Source: Oopsacas minuta (Eukaryota; Porifera; Hexactinellida; Lyssacinosida; Leucopsacidae). From it: 64,000 nt of DNA. The notes beneath the pieces are model-generated. The model made no database searches, had not been told where the DNA came from, and worked only from the letters and a program-made list of their open reading frames with translations. The stretch is from assembly GCA_024704765.1 (NCBI GenBank), contig JAKMXF010000343.1:186001-250000 (forward strand), written 5' to 3'. The position numbers and the translations under genes were made by a program. Numbering within the stretch: position 1 is the stretch's first letter; each line of letters starts with the position of its first letter. This document shows positions 54,460 through 64,000 of the stretch, piece by piece.

Positions 54460-57400
54460 ATGTCGGGTCAGGATTCTGAACTCATGGTACTCCCAGATGA
54501 TAACACTGATACTGTTAATGAAGGTAAAATTCAAGGTACAGCTAATCAAGAAGAACAGTCTGGTGATACAGATATGCAACCTATGGATGATTCTACATCT
54601 ATATCACCTAACAAGTAAGTCACTAATATTACAGTAATACACTCATAATATATTCATGCTATGATGAATCCATTCTTAAAGTATATTACTGTATTATTTT
54701 ATTGTACAAATCCTTTCGCGAAAGGATTCGCGAAATTCTGGATGATACATATACCATAAAACTCAGATAAGACATACCCTGCCCCTTACGGGAAACAAAA
54801 AGATACTATTCAAGCGTACTTCTTATCCAAATAGGGATTAATTTTTTGATCTGAAACAAGTATGCACTCGAGAAAATAGTTCAATTATAATACTCTATTA
54901 CAGAACAGATGCTCCTTCTTTACCTGTTACATTAACCTCTCCTAAGACACAGGATATCAGAGATATAGGCGAACTAACTAGATCAGGGGGTGGTAAAGAA
55001 GAACCTATGCAGATAGCAGAGCCTACTTCTTCTAAAGATATTTCTACTACAGCTGATAGGTCAGACACTAAAATGGATACAGCAACATCTAAGACACCTC
55101 AACATGTTGCAAATGTTGGTGGTATTAATTGGAAACAGGTGATTAGTTATAGAATAAGAGCAGATATTATCAGCTGATTGTGCTAGTCAACTTTGCTAGA
55201 GACTAAAACTGACTTTTTGCAGTTGGCAAGTACCATAGACTCCACTTAATAATGGTACCAGTAAGCATGTGTGGGTTAATTGGTTCACTAACAAAACCAT
55301 GCAAATAGCTCTGCTTAATCGGCCATACCAACCATGTAATTCCGCTAATCAGGTCAAAATGGCCTTGTCCCGAATTCTAAAGTACCCTATTATGCGGAAT
55401 CCACAGTATATGAAAGAAAGTATTAACTGGGACAGCTAGGATTTTTTGAATTCGGGAATTTGAGCACTATAAGCCATGGACAAACTCAATTTGAAGCAAT
55501 GGCGGAAGCAAAGAACAAATCCCTGTAGCCTACCCAACTGAACTGAGAAATAGTTTATACGTTAGACGTATATGTTTAATAAATATTCTCATACACAGGT
55601 ACCATCTACAACAGGACCTATACCACGTCCCAGGCACGGTCACAGAGCAGTAACTATAAAAGAACTGATAATAATATTCGGAGGAGGGAATGAGGGAATA
55701 ATTGACGAACTTAATGTACTCAATACAGGAACGAATCAATGGTTTGCTCCAGCTACAAGGGGGGAAGTACCGGCTGGTTGTGCGGCGTTTGGATTCATTA
55801 GTGACGGAGTGAGGCTGTTGATATTCGGGGGCATGTTAGAGTATGGACGGTATTCTAATGATCTATATGAGTTGTTAGCTAGTAGATGGGAATGGAGGAG
55901 ATTGACTCCGTTAGGTATGTACTATTGTTATACAGTGGAGTCCTATTAGCAAATCGTACAGTATTTTGCATCATATTATTATGCGACTATTTACAATACA
56001 AAAATGAATGTCCATCTAAACATGTTGGTGATAAGATAGCATCACTAAAGTCAAATTTGTCTATTTAAACTGCAGCCAATTTTGCCAATTCTTATGATGG
56101 CGAAAGCTAAGCATTGAAGGCACAGTCCAAAATATCGTACGAATCCAATTAGGTATTTAATTCAGTAGTAATATTGTCATGGACGTAATCCCCGGGGATC
56201 TGGCCCAAAAATGTACCCAAATTATTTGCTGCCTCCCCAATAATCGTTATCAGCTAATCCCATGAATATTCCCCCCAATTAACAACTGTTTCAGTGACAG
56301 CATTTTGTATTTGTAATAGTGCACAATAGAAACTGATAAGAAAACGACTTGCCGATCGTACGTTTTTCTTGTTTACTAAAATAATATTATTTGTATTTCT
56401 AATCTGGTTTCTTAGGTACTACACCATGTCCTAGACTAGGCCATACCTTCATAATGGTAGACCAGAAAGCTATTGTATTCGGGGGCCTATCCAACGAAGC
56501 TGAGGATCCTAAATCAACAAACATACCCAAATACCTAAACGATCTATTATACATCGAAATAAAAGAGGGAACAACACTAAGTTGGATAGCTCCCTCAATC
56601 TCAGGACAACCTCCATCCCCTAGAGAATCTCACACATCTGTAGCATACTCTGGGAAGAAAGGAGGTGAAAAGAAAATGGTAGTATACGGGGGTATGAATG
56701 GTAAACGCCTGGGAGACTGCTTTATGCTGGACAGCTCAAATTGGACTTGGACAAAACTGGTATTTAAAGGGCCAGTTCCGGTCGCTAGGAGCTTACATAC
56801 CGCGTCACTTATCGGTTCATTTATGTATGTTTTCGGGGGATGGTGCCCAAAAAAAGGGTGTGAAGAGGACCTCCCGAAAGATGTGTCAAAAATGGAATCA
56901 GTCTGGGAGTGTACAAACACGATTTCGCGGTTAAACCTAGATACAATGTCTTGGGAAACTATTGTATGTAATAAAGATGGAAATTCGCCGTTACCAAAAC
57001 CTCGTGCTGGACATTGTGCAGCTGTTGTGGATACACGTGTTTATATTTGGAGTGGAAGAGATGGTTTTAACCGGGGATGGGATGAACAACAAGTTTGTTG
57101 TGATGACCTTTGGTACCTTGAGACGGATATGCCCCCTGCCCCATCTAGGGTCCAACTTGTAAGGGCGGGTACAAACACCCTTGAGGTGTCATGGGGGTAT
57201 GTCTCATCAGCTGATGAGTACCTCTTACAAATACAACTTTACCAAGTTAAGAAAACCTCTGAATCACAGCCAAACCCCACTGAAAAACAACCTAATCCAA
57301 CAGAATGGTATAACGTAGATCAAGTCAAGAAAACTTCTATGTCTGTCTCCAAATACAAAGTTCATGATGACGGTAAAGATAATTTAATTGAATTACAGGT

Positions 57401-57881
57401 AGGAACCGCGTATAAATTTCGCGTTGCGGCTATCAATTCATGTGGACGTGGGCCATTCAGTGAGATGACAGCTTTCAAAACCTGTCTACCAGGATTCCCC
57501 GGAGCACCGAGTACGATTCGTATCACAAAAGTGTCTGAAGGTGCTCAATTAAGCTGGGAACCCCCGGCTAATTCGTTAGGGGATATACAAGAGTATACTG
57601 TGTATCTAGCTGTTAAGCCATCTAGTATAAGTCAACAGACAAATCAGCTGACTTTTGCTCGCGTTTATGTTGGCGCGCGGGCAACATGTGTAGTCAGTCA
57701 GGGTAATTTAGTGAATGCACATGTTGATACTAGTAGTAAGCCAGCTATACTATTCCGTATAGCTGCTAAAAATGAGAAAGGGTATGGTCCGGCTACACAG
57801 GTCCGTTGGTTACAAGAGAACGCTCCCAAGAGACCTGCGGTTGGCCAAGGTGATGACCCCAAAAAATCCAAAAGTAGTTAG
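54460..57881 (+). CDS. HCFC: Host cell factor (HCFC1/HCFC2) orthologue, Kelch plus Fn3 protein, 4 exons
   Basis: Exons 54460-54614, 54904-55138, 55599-55914 and 56416-57881 give 723 residues plus stop. The first two exons encode a 130-residue Ser/Thr/acidic extension not typical of vertebrate HCF. The six-bladed Kelch propeller follows, with strong HCF signatures ([82 protein letters not shown]). From about residue 474 there is a tandem Fn3 region ([17 protein letters not shown] to [12 protein letters not shown]). There is no long central region and there are no HCF-1 proteolytic repeats, so overall it resembles HCFC2. HCF proteins are nuclear coregulators whose Kelch domain docks transcription factors and links them to Set1/MLL complexes. 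Confidence 0.93.
54746..54852. repeat. Family B element
   Basis: AAAACTCAGATAAGACATAC, then AAGCGTACTTCTTATCC. It lies in HCF intron 1. Confidence 0.5.
55238..55416. repeat. Family E inverted-repeat element
   Basis: ATAGACTCCACTTAATAATG to TATGCGGAATCCACAGTAT, with GTCAAAATGGCC in the interior as in the fragment at 108-180. It lies in HCF intron 2. Confidence 0.55.
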
Positions 57882-58930
57882 CCCCCTTTCAATGCTACAG
57901 CTCTCTTTCACACAAGAACACTTTTTAGGCTAAAACATTCAATTTTAAGGAGTACCACTCACAAATATTTTGAATAAATTTATAATTAGGAATTAGTTTC
58001 AGTATTTAGTTTGTTACGTGCTTTGTAGTATCAATAATAATCTGTCAGGAATGCTTGTCAATATATAAGTTATCTCGAATTATTTGGTTACCCGTGAGGG
58101 TTCGAGGTGGCTGTCAAATGTCAACTGTAGTAGTTTTTAACGTTTTAGGGTTTGTTTCGCAACTTGGCTAACATTGTTGTCTATGGGCTATGGGAGGCGG
58201 GAGAGGCACATAATATTGATAAAGATGTACCTAAATATGTTGAGAAACACTTTAGGGTGTTCAATAGTTCCTTCATTTTGTGAGGGAACTTTTGAACACA
58301 AAACGACAACCTGAAGTAGCATGGTTGCCGTAGGAATGAAAAATCAATTCCTACAGGATTTCCCGTCGGGCTCCAATTGAATTCACACATCATTTTCACT
58401 GATTTTAATTAAATAAATAGGAAATGATATTACCTGTTAGGAGTGCATACGGTTACTAATGAATATCAATTAGTACTAAACCCAAATGATTTCCAGAAAT
58501 AGGACTTCCCATTTTCCCACACGAAATCCTGTGGGAAATCCCACATACCAAATAACATGAATTCCTTATATATCGCGTTTCAAAACCTTATGCCTACATC
58601 GAATTTCCCCCTTAAGTATGTATAATTTATGATACTTTGCTTTATAATATTTAATAATTCATAATATTATTATAATCGAATACATTCAGTTATAAATTTA
58701 GAATCTATAAATATCTGTGCTTGCTTATTGAACAACTGGAGGGGAGGCGTATTTGAGAGGGAGAGAGAATTGTACTTGCTTCTGTTTGTGAGTGGAGGGG
58801 GAGAGGGCTTGTGGCGTCGAATGGAGAGGTGTTAGGTGGTATAGAGACACTACATGCAGGGGAGAAATCAGGTTATATAGTTCAGTTATATTTAAGAATG
58901 AAGATACGAGGTAAATTGAATTGTAAATTA
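57882..58930. other. Gene-free stretch downstream of HCF
   Basis: Includes the HCF 3' region, an inverted pair TCCTACAGGATTTCCCGTCG-like / CATTTTCCCACACGAAATCC of uncertain significance, and a G-rich purine tract (58735-58830). Two short minus-strand ORFs were judged non-coding. Confidence 0.5.
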
Positions 58931-58932
58931 GA

Positions 58933-59136
58933 TTAGGCGGTTGGTCCCTCAGGGGATGCAGCGATTTCGCTGTGAGTGCACTTGGGACACACTCCGTACC
59001 TTTCCCCAACCGCGAGCCTATACGATTGGAGAGTGACAAGGGGAGCATGCATCCCATAATTGGGATGCACCTTCCTAGCTGTTGTACCTATACGTTGCCC
59101 TTGTCACCATTACAGTTACCTAGGCTCTCGCTTCGT
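58933..59136. ncRNA. Highly structured element of unknown identity
   Basis: Several exact stems are packed into about 200 bp: GCGGTTGG (58937-58944) with CCAACCGC (59006-59013); TCCC (58945) with GGGA (58984); hairpin CAGCG-ATTT-CGCTG (58959-58972); GTGACAAGGG (59033-59042) with CCCTTGTCAC (59098-59107); hairpin GCATCCCA-TAAT-TGGGATGC (59049-59068); GCGAGCCTA (59012) with TAGGCTCTCGC (59121). I do not recognise it as tRNA, snRNA, SRP, RNase P/MRP, Y or 5S RNA. It may be an uncharacterised RNA gene or a palindromic transposable-element fragment. Confidence 0.35.
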
Positions 59137-59338
59137 TAATTGTATATACATGGCCTACCCAACAGATCCACCCCCCACTTATAAACTGAAAGACCCATCA
59201 AACTTATCCACCTATAACTGAAGGTGTTACTAGTTAGTATCCGCCACCCAAGATCCATAATCCTCAAATAGTTGATCAGGCTAAGAGAGAGTACAGACCA
59301 TGGATGATGAATACCCTAGTGTTACGTGCGTTTCGTTT

Positions 59339-59698
59339 GACGTATTCGATTCGTATTCGATTCGATTCGTATTCCGTATTCGATTCGTATTTCGTATTCG
59401 ATTCGTATTTCGTATTCGATTCGTATTCGTATTCGATTCGTATTCGTAGTCGATTCGTATTCGTAGTCGATTCGTATTTCGTATTCGATTCGTATTCGAT
59501 TCGTATTCGTATTCGATTCGTATTCGTATTTCGTATTCGATTCGTATTCGTATTCGTAGTCGATTCGTATTTCGTATTCGATTCGTATTCGATTCGTATT
59601 CGTATTCGTATTCGATTCGTATTCGTAGTCGATTCGTATTTCGTAGTCGATTCGTATTTCGTAGTCGATTCGTATTCGTATTCGTATTCGATTTCGTT
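59339..59698. repeat. CpG-rich TTCG satellite
   Basis: Roughly 360 bp built from two alternating units, ATTCG (5 bp) and TATTCG or TAGTCG (6 bp), with occasional TTTCG variants. Every unit has a CpG in an otherwise CpG-poor AT-rich setting. Long ORFs on both strands here (Arg-Ile-Glu-Tyr or Phe-Asp-Ser-Tyr repeats) are by-products. Confidence 0.92.
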
Positions 59699-59818
59699 TC
59701 CGCGACACAACTCGACACAACACCGCGACACAACTCGACACAACACGACACACCACCGCGACACAACTCGACACAGATACGACAACAAACACCACACAAC
59801 ACAACACGAATCATCTCC
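59699..59818. repeat. CGACACAAC tandem repeat
   Basis: Imperfect units CGACACAACT and CGACACAACAC, plus CCGCGACACAAC, directly abut the TTCG satellite. Their purine/pyrimidine make-up is unlike that of the satellite. Confidence 0.85.
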
Positions 59819-60265
59819 TGGGCATCAAATTCACAGGCGCTAATGAATGGTTTATTGGCCGTTTCCATTTCAACGTATGCAAATGGAATCTCCGAAGTAG
59901 TAGGCTGCTCGTAGTTGAATGACAAAGAAGATACGAAGTACTGCCTAGTTATTAATCTCTCCTATTTAAAGTTGGAATATTCTAGAAATGTATCTCTCTA
60001 TTTGACAAGAAATAAGTAATCATATTTGGTGAATGAACCCCATCATTAATTCACACCCTGTAGCCGTTAAGTTGTATTAATTTAAAGTCCACTGAGTGTC
60101 AAAAGTGGTTGTTCACCAAATCATTGCTTATTTGACAAATAAAACGACACATTTCTAAAAAATTCCAACTTCGTGTACTATAATATGTGGCTATTATGGC
60201 ATATATTACACGTAAGTGCTGCGTTACGTTGCTTCGTCGTTATGTTGCGTTGCGTTGATGCGTAG

Positions 60266-60299
60266 TGTATGTATGTATGTATGTATGTATGTATGTATG
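60266..60299. repeat. (GTAT)n microsatellite
   Basis: About eight GTAT units preceded by TGCGTTG-type imperfect repeats (60210-60262). Confidence 0.9.
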
Positions 60300-60589
60300 A
60301 AAATATACATAAGAAATATCAAATTAGTTATATTTAGCTCAGCTATACTATAGCACAGTTTTTGTGTATTAGCTTTTCTATGTTCGAGGAAAGGTCATTT
60401 TGGAGATTAATGAAAGTCACATTTGGGAATGAGTGTATGGGGTTTTTGTATTGCAAAAAAACTGTAGTATACTATAGCTAAGCTAGATATAAGGAATCTC
60501 AAAATATATACATCAATACACCTGTGGATGACCTTTGCGCGATGCCCCCATCAATAAGAATACCAAAGGAGTAACATCGTAACCAAGGA

Positions 60590-60665
60590 AGAGCAAACAT
60601 CAATATCAGGACCAAAAGAGTAAATAACAAACATCAATATCAGGACCAAAGAACACCAAAAAGAG
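60590..60665. repeat. Short direct repeat
   Basis: AACATCAATATCAGGACCAA occurs twice, about 36 bases apart. Confidence 0.7.
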
Positions 60666-60934
60666 ACATACAAACAGATAAACAGTTAATGTTATTTAAT
60701 TATAATAATACCAAAATAAATTCAGTAAAATTTGCTGCAAAATTGTTATAATTAAATATTAATTAACAAACAATCCATATTGATAAATACCAAACACATA
60801 ACAGCGCTATTACACATTTGGAATGTATTAATATGAGTATTGGATGGTAAATTAGTATTTAGTAAACAATAATGAAGTAAATATTTATAAATAATACAAT
60901 ATGACAAGGTGTTTGAATTAATAATATTATTGTA

Positions 60935-61305
60935 GCGGGACAATGAGTAACACATAACAGGGTGTTACTATTAACAATATATGAATCGGGACAATAAGTA
61001 ACACATAACAATATATGAATCGGGACAACCAGTAACACATAACAAGGTGTTACTATTAATAGTATATGAATCGGGACAGTAACACATAATATATGAATCG
61101 GGACAATAAGTAACACATAACAGGGTGTTACTATGAATCGGGACAATAGGTAACACATAATAATATATGAATCGGGACAATAAGTAACACATAACAGGGT
61201 GTTACTATGAATCGGGACAATAGGTAACACATAATAATATATGAATCGGGACAATAAGTAACACATAATAAGGTGTTACTATTAATAATATATGAATCGG
61301 GATTT
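60935..61305. repeat. Hairpin-forming minisatellite, about nine units
   Basis: Units share CGGGACAATAAGTAACACAT, then AACAGGGTGTTACTATGAAT, or the variant TAATATATGAAT. In the long units AGTAACAC and GTGTTACT are exact reverse complements around an 8-base loop. Two 70-75-bp higher-order units (61090-61260) are nearly identical. The minus-strand ORFs here are repeat artefacts. Confidence 0.88.
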
Positions 61306-61594
61306 GATAGTCAAATATAATTTTGGCGAAATTTCAAAAAGATGATAATTACTTTAAAAGTGTACATCAAATTCGTAAATAAAATACATTTACAAGTTAC
61401 GTAACAAACTGATTATCCTGATTCCAATTTGAAGCCATGTCAGACATCAATAACAAACAAACAATCACGTTGACATCGATAAAAGACCAACTCAGTCTTG
61501 TAGAGGAGAATCGCGAGTAGTAGAATCTTCGTAACCGGTACCAAATAATATATGAAAAATCCGTTCCTATTTATACTAATTTCTCAGATGCCTG

Positions 61595-61722
61595 CAAAAC
61601 ACCTGCAAACAATTTCCTGACCACCTGCACCTAGTGCAACACCTGCAATAATTTTCTATGTAAAATATAATACTTTAAGACAGGTTGCAACACCTACAGA
61701 ACAGGTTACAACACCTGCACTA
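61595..61722. promoter_or_regulatory. Cluster of CACCTGCA motifs (E-box-like) upstream of ALG3
   Basis: CACCTGCA occurs near 61600, 61622, 61640 and 61712, with variants CACCTACA (61690) and CAGGTT (61681, 61702), about 340-470 bp before the ALG3 start. CACCTG is the core bound by Snail/ZEB and some bHLH factors. It may instead be a degenerate tandem repeat (AACACCTGCA units); a regulatory role is speculative. Confidence 0.3.
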
Positions 61723-62062
61723 TATATGTTACTATAGTAACGGTATAGTATTTGTATTGAATTAATACTGTAATGCAATTTCTATTGAAATTTTAATGCA
61801 AATTTCTATTGAATATTTGGGTTAATATTGCTGTCAATTAATTTGAATATTACCGAATATTTATTATTTATCTGAAGCTAACAATAGAGGGTAGGCTCTG
61901 CTTAACCCCTTCTGTGTACAATTAACCCCTTTCGTGTACAATTATTGTTTATAATTTTTCCTTATATTTCGTATTCATTTAATTCTGTGGCTCATTTTGA
62001 CAGGAGATAAGAATAACTTCTTATAAATTATATTTTCACATATTAGAAGATTTTAATTCTCA

Positions 62063-63340
62063 ATGCATAAACGTAATACCCGCAGAACCAAGAATACACC
62101 CAGCACTAAATCTCCAAAAGCACTCAACATAATCTCTTCCATCAAAAACTACATAGGAATCGATGAGAATTTTCTTCTCCAAGATCTCATATATTCTCCC
62201 TCTTTCTCATGGCTGACCTGTGCTATCCTACTGCCAATCGAGCTAATACTAAATATCCTAGTGATAAATCATGTGAAGTATACAGAAATAGATTGGGAAG
62301 CTTATATGCACGAAGTAGAAGGTTTTATCAATGGCACATTGGATTATGCTAAGTTAAACGGTTCGACAGGTCCTTTAGTATACCCAGCTGGATTTGTTTA
62401 TATATTTTCTGTGCTTTATAGTATCACAGATTGCGGACGTATTATACCTCTAGCACAGTATATTTTCGCCGGAATATACCTCGTAAACTTAGTTGTCATA
62501 TTTCGCATTTACTTGAAAAGCACTGATCTTCCCCCGTACATGTATTTGCTGCTAAGTTGTACTGCTTATCGAATTCATTCAATTTACATTCTAAGGTTAT
62601 TTAATGATACGATTGCAATGCTATTTCTTTACTCAGCTGTTTATGCATTCCTATCTAACAGATGGTTGTTAGGATGTGTAGTATATAGTTTAGGTGTGTC
62701 TGTTAAGATGAATGTGTTACTTTTCGCGCCTGGATTATTGGTACTATTGCTGCAGTTCAATTCACCGATTCGTACGGTTTGTTACTTGTCCGTTTGTGCT
62801 GTTACTCAGCTTATATTAGGTCTCCCTTTCTTACTGACATACCCTGTGAATTATATGAGCCGTGCTTTTCAGTTTAATCGAATATTCTTATACAAATGGA
62901 CGGTTAATTGGAGGTTTTTACCTGAAGAAATTTTCCATGATAGATTATTCCATATCACTTTAATAACTGTTCTTATTGTAATTCTATCTGCTTTATATTA
63001 CTTCAAATGGAGTAAACCAATATACTCCCCTCTTATTTGTTTTAAAAGAATCTCACAGAAAGGAGAATTCTCTAAAAGTGTGAATTGTCACATTTTGTTT
63101 GTTCTATTTACTTCAAACTTTTGTGGAATAGCATTTTCAAGGACTTTACATTTCCAATTTTATGTTTGGTATTTCCATACATTACATTTTCTGGTTTGGA
63201 AGAGACGCTGTCCTGTCGCGTTAGCAGTATGTCTTTTGGGATTAATAGAACTTTCTTACAAGATATTCCCTTCTACCTATTGGAGTTCTGCTATTTTACA
63301 GTTATCTCATGTTATTATATTGGTGATGCAGTTTTTCTAA
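62063..63340 (+). CDS. ALG3: ALG3, dolichyl-phosphate-mannose alpha-1,3-mannosyltransferase, single exon
   Basis: A 425-residue uninterrupted ORF of the usual family length. It is a multi-pass ER membrane protein of family GT58: a basic N-terminal tail, then about ten hydrophobic helices. Landmarks: TEIDWEAYMHEVEGFINGTL in the first luminal loop (Asp-Trp next to the predicted catalytic acid), STGPLVYPAGFVYIF, RLFNDTIAMLF, SVKMNVLLFAPG, and the signature SRTLHFQFYVWYFHTLHFL near the C-terminus. ALG3 adds the sixth mannose to the lipid-linked oligosaccharide (Man5 to Man6) in the ER lumen, using Dol-P-Man. All of these motifs are intact. The absence of introns parallels GTF2H1 in this window. 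Confidence 0.95.
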   Translation: MHKRNTRRTKNTPSTKSPKALNIISSIKNYIGIDENFLLQDLIYSPSFSWLTCAILLPIELILNILVINHVKYTEIDWEAYMHEVEGFINGTLDYAKLNGSTGPLVYPAGFVYIFSVLYSITDCGRIIPLAQYIFAGIYLVNLVVIFRIYLKSTDLPPYMYLLLSCTAYRIHSIYILRLFNDTIAMLFLYSAVYAFLSNRWLLGCVVYSLGVSVKMNVLLFAPGLLVLLLQFNSPIRTVCYLSVCAVTQLILGLPFLLTYPVNYMSRAFQFNRIFLYKWTVNWRFLPEEIFHDRLFHITLITVLIVILSALYYFKWSKPIYSPLICFKRISQKGEFSKSVNCHILFVLFTSNFCGIAFSRTLHFQFYVWYFHTLHFLVWKRRCPVALAVCLLGLIELSYKIFPSTYWSSAILQLSHVIILVMQFF

Positions 63341-63690
63341 TTGTATTATTTGTGTCAATAGCTTTTGATTATAATTGTTGAGGTTTCAATAGTATACGAA
63401 TTTGCAATTCCTTCAATTACTCAAAAGTTAATGCTATTTTCATGCCATTTTCATAACAAGCTCATGTCATATGTAAACAGTACAAAAGTATATGAACTTT
63501 CTACACGATTTGCAATACTGCTTAGGACCCTCGTTGGTAAAGTTACGAGAAATATCCTATCATTTACAAAGGACAACTGCCCTGCAGCAGTGTGTCTGTT
63601 ATTCGGAAGTTCCGCTATACTTACATGTCCTTCGTTCCTATCATGCACGTATTACTTACATATAAATTCTAATACAATATAGCCTTTATT
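63341..63690. other. Intergenic stretch after ALG3
   Basis: No gene is seen; a short ORF at 63365-63682 has no recognisable motif. It presumably holds the ALG3 3' UTR and the promoter of the next gene. Confidence 0.5.
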
Positions 63691-64000
63691 ATGGCAACAG
63701 AATCTACATCAGAAGCTAACGATGATAGTCTTATTATAGTCCATGTATACGGCCTACCTGATGAGAAAACTGATGGTTTCAAAATTAAAACTGAAGCAGA
63801 ACCTATAAATACTAATACCATGAAAGATACCGTGGGTAAGCCTATAGCTCCGAGTGATTTTTTGAAGCAATTTCATCCGTTTGGAGAGGAGAATAAATCA
63901 CTGAATACTCCAAAATTTAGCTCCAGGGATATTACAACAGACTCAATGGCTTCTAAACCAAGAGCTCCATATTTTCATACACCACGTCCTCACTTGTCTA
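63691..64000 (+). CDS. Start of an unidentified gene, truncated by the window edge
   Basis: From ATG 63691 the frame stays open for 103 residues to the end of the window. The encoded stretch is hydrophilic and probably disordered (rich in Ser, Thr, Lys, Glu and Pro). It contains IKTE inside DGFKIKTEAEP, which fits the psi-K-x-E sumoylation consensus, a hint of a nuclear protein. No domain is recognised; the diagnostic part must lie outside the window. Confidence 0.55.
   Translation, partial: MATESTSEANDDSLIIVHVYGLPDEKTDGFKIKTEAEPINTNTMKDTVGKPIAPSDFLKQFHPFGEENKSLNTPKFSSRDITTDSMASKPRAPYFHTPRPHLS

Larger units (their letters stand above)
59819..62062. other. Remaining gene-free region upstream of ALG3
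   Basis: Apart from the repeats listed separately, this AT-rich stretch shows no gene. A cluster of CACCTGCA-type motifs lies at 61595-61720 (separate entry). Confidence 0.55.

Noticed and set aside
58181-59057. Two minus-strand ORFs of 72 and 110 codons
   Set aside because: Low-complexity or Ser/Leu-rich without a domain; the second overlaps the structured element and is interrupted by no plausible splice pattern.
59276-59925. Overlapping ORFs of 161-214 codons on both strands (Arg/Ile/Glu/Tyr or Phe/Asp/Ser repeats)
   Set aside because: They arise from the TTCG satellite, which lacks stop codons in several frames on both strands. There is no domain and no codon bias.
60859-61266. Minus-strand ORFs rich in CYLLSRF / VTYCPDS repeats
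   Set aside because: Direct translations of the hairpin minisatellite; repeats in several frames with no sign of selection.
1-64000. tRNA, rRNA, snRNA genes and CRISPR arrays
   Set aside because: I looked for B-box-like GGTTCGA motifs and known RNA cores and found none convincing. The spaced repeats at 60935-61305 have no unique spacers and are not CRISPR.

Overview
The window is nuclear DNA from an animal. It is AT-rich, its genes are closely packed with mostly short GT-AG introns, and it carries metazoan families (UBE3A with an AZUL finger, a SOCS-box ankyrin protein, TRAF-like and NHL proteins, a Slo2 potassium channel, HCF, DLEC1). Many full-length genes are single-exon, and small terminal-inverted-repeat (TIR) elements are frequent. 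This suits an early-branching metazoan, most likely a sponge. That placement is inference, because no rRNA or mitochondrial marker is present.

Layout. 0.6-10.2 kb: a 17-exon UBE3A, with a single-exon coiled-coil/NHL gene antisense in its third intron. 10.9-14.2 kb: a BACURD-type KCTD gene (5 exons). 15.4-19.3 kb: two convergent single-exon genes, each with two nucleoside-deoxyribosyltransferase-like domains, which share a 265-bp tract that is almost identical. 21.9-28.1 kb: TBL2 (10 exons). 28.6-30.1 kb: single-exon GTF2H1 (TFIIH p62). 30.7-33.7 kb: TMEM120 (9 exons). 34.0-39.3 kb: three tandem coiled-coil/NHL genes. 39.9-40.9 kb: ankyrin/SOCS-box gene. 41.3-54.0 kb: DLEC1 (5 exons), whose 7.2-kb fourth intron holds two single-exon genes, a TRAF-like gene (minus strand) and a Slo2/KCNT-type channel (plus strand). 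54.5-57.9 kb: HCF (4 exons). 57.9-62.0 kb: gene-free and repeat-rich, with a highly structured segment, a CpG-rich TTCG satellite and a hairpin minisatellite. 62.1-63.3 kb: single-exon ALG3. 63.7 kb to the end: start of an unidentified gene.

The six spliced models (UBE3A 996 aa, BACURD 331, TBL2 478, TMEM120 316, DLEC1 1526, HCF 723) were assembled by hand from splice sites and homology. Each sums to an exact multiple of three, which supports the exon calls. The genes do not form one pathway. They cover ubiquitin ligation (UBE3A; BACURD and the SOCS-box protein as likely cullin adaptors), ER/membrane functions (TBL2, TMEM120, ALG3), transcription (GTF2H1, HCF), cilia (DLEC1) and ion transport (Slo2).

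The strongest unusual signals are the gene-conversion tract between the two deoxyribosyltransferase-like genes, the 12-cysteine extracellular loop of the Slo2 channel, the nested single-exon genes, the structured 200-bp element near 59.0 kb, and TIR elements sitting directly beside splice acceptors.
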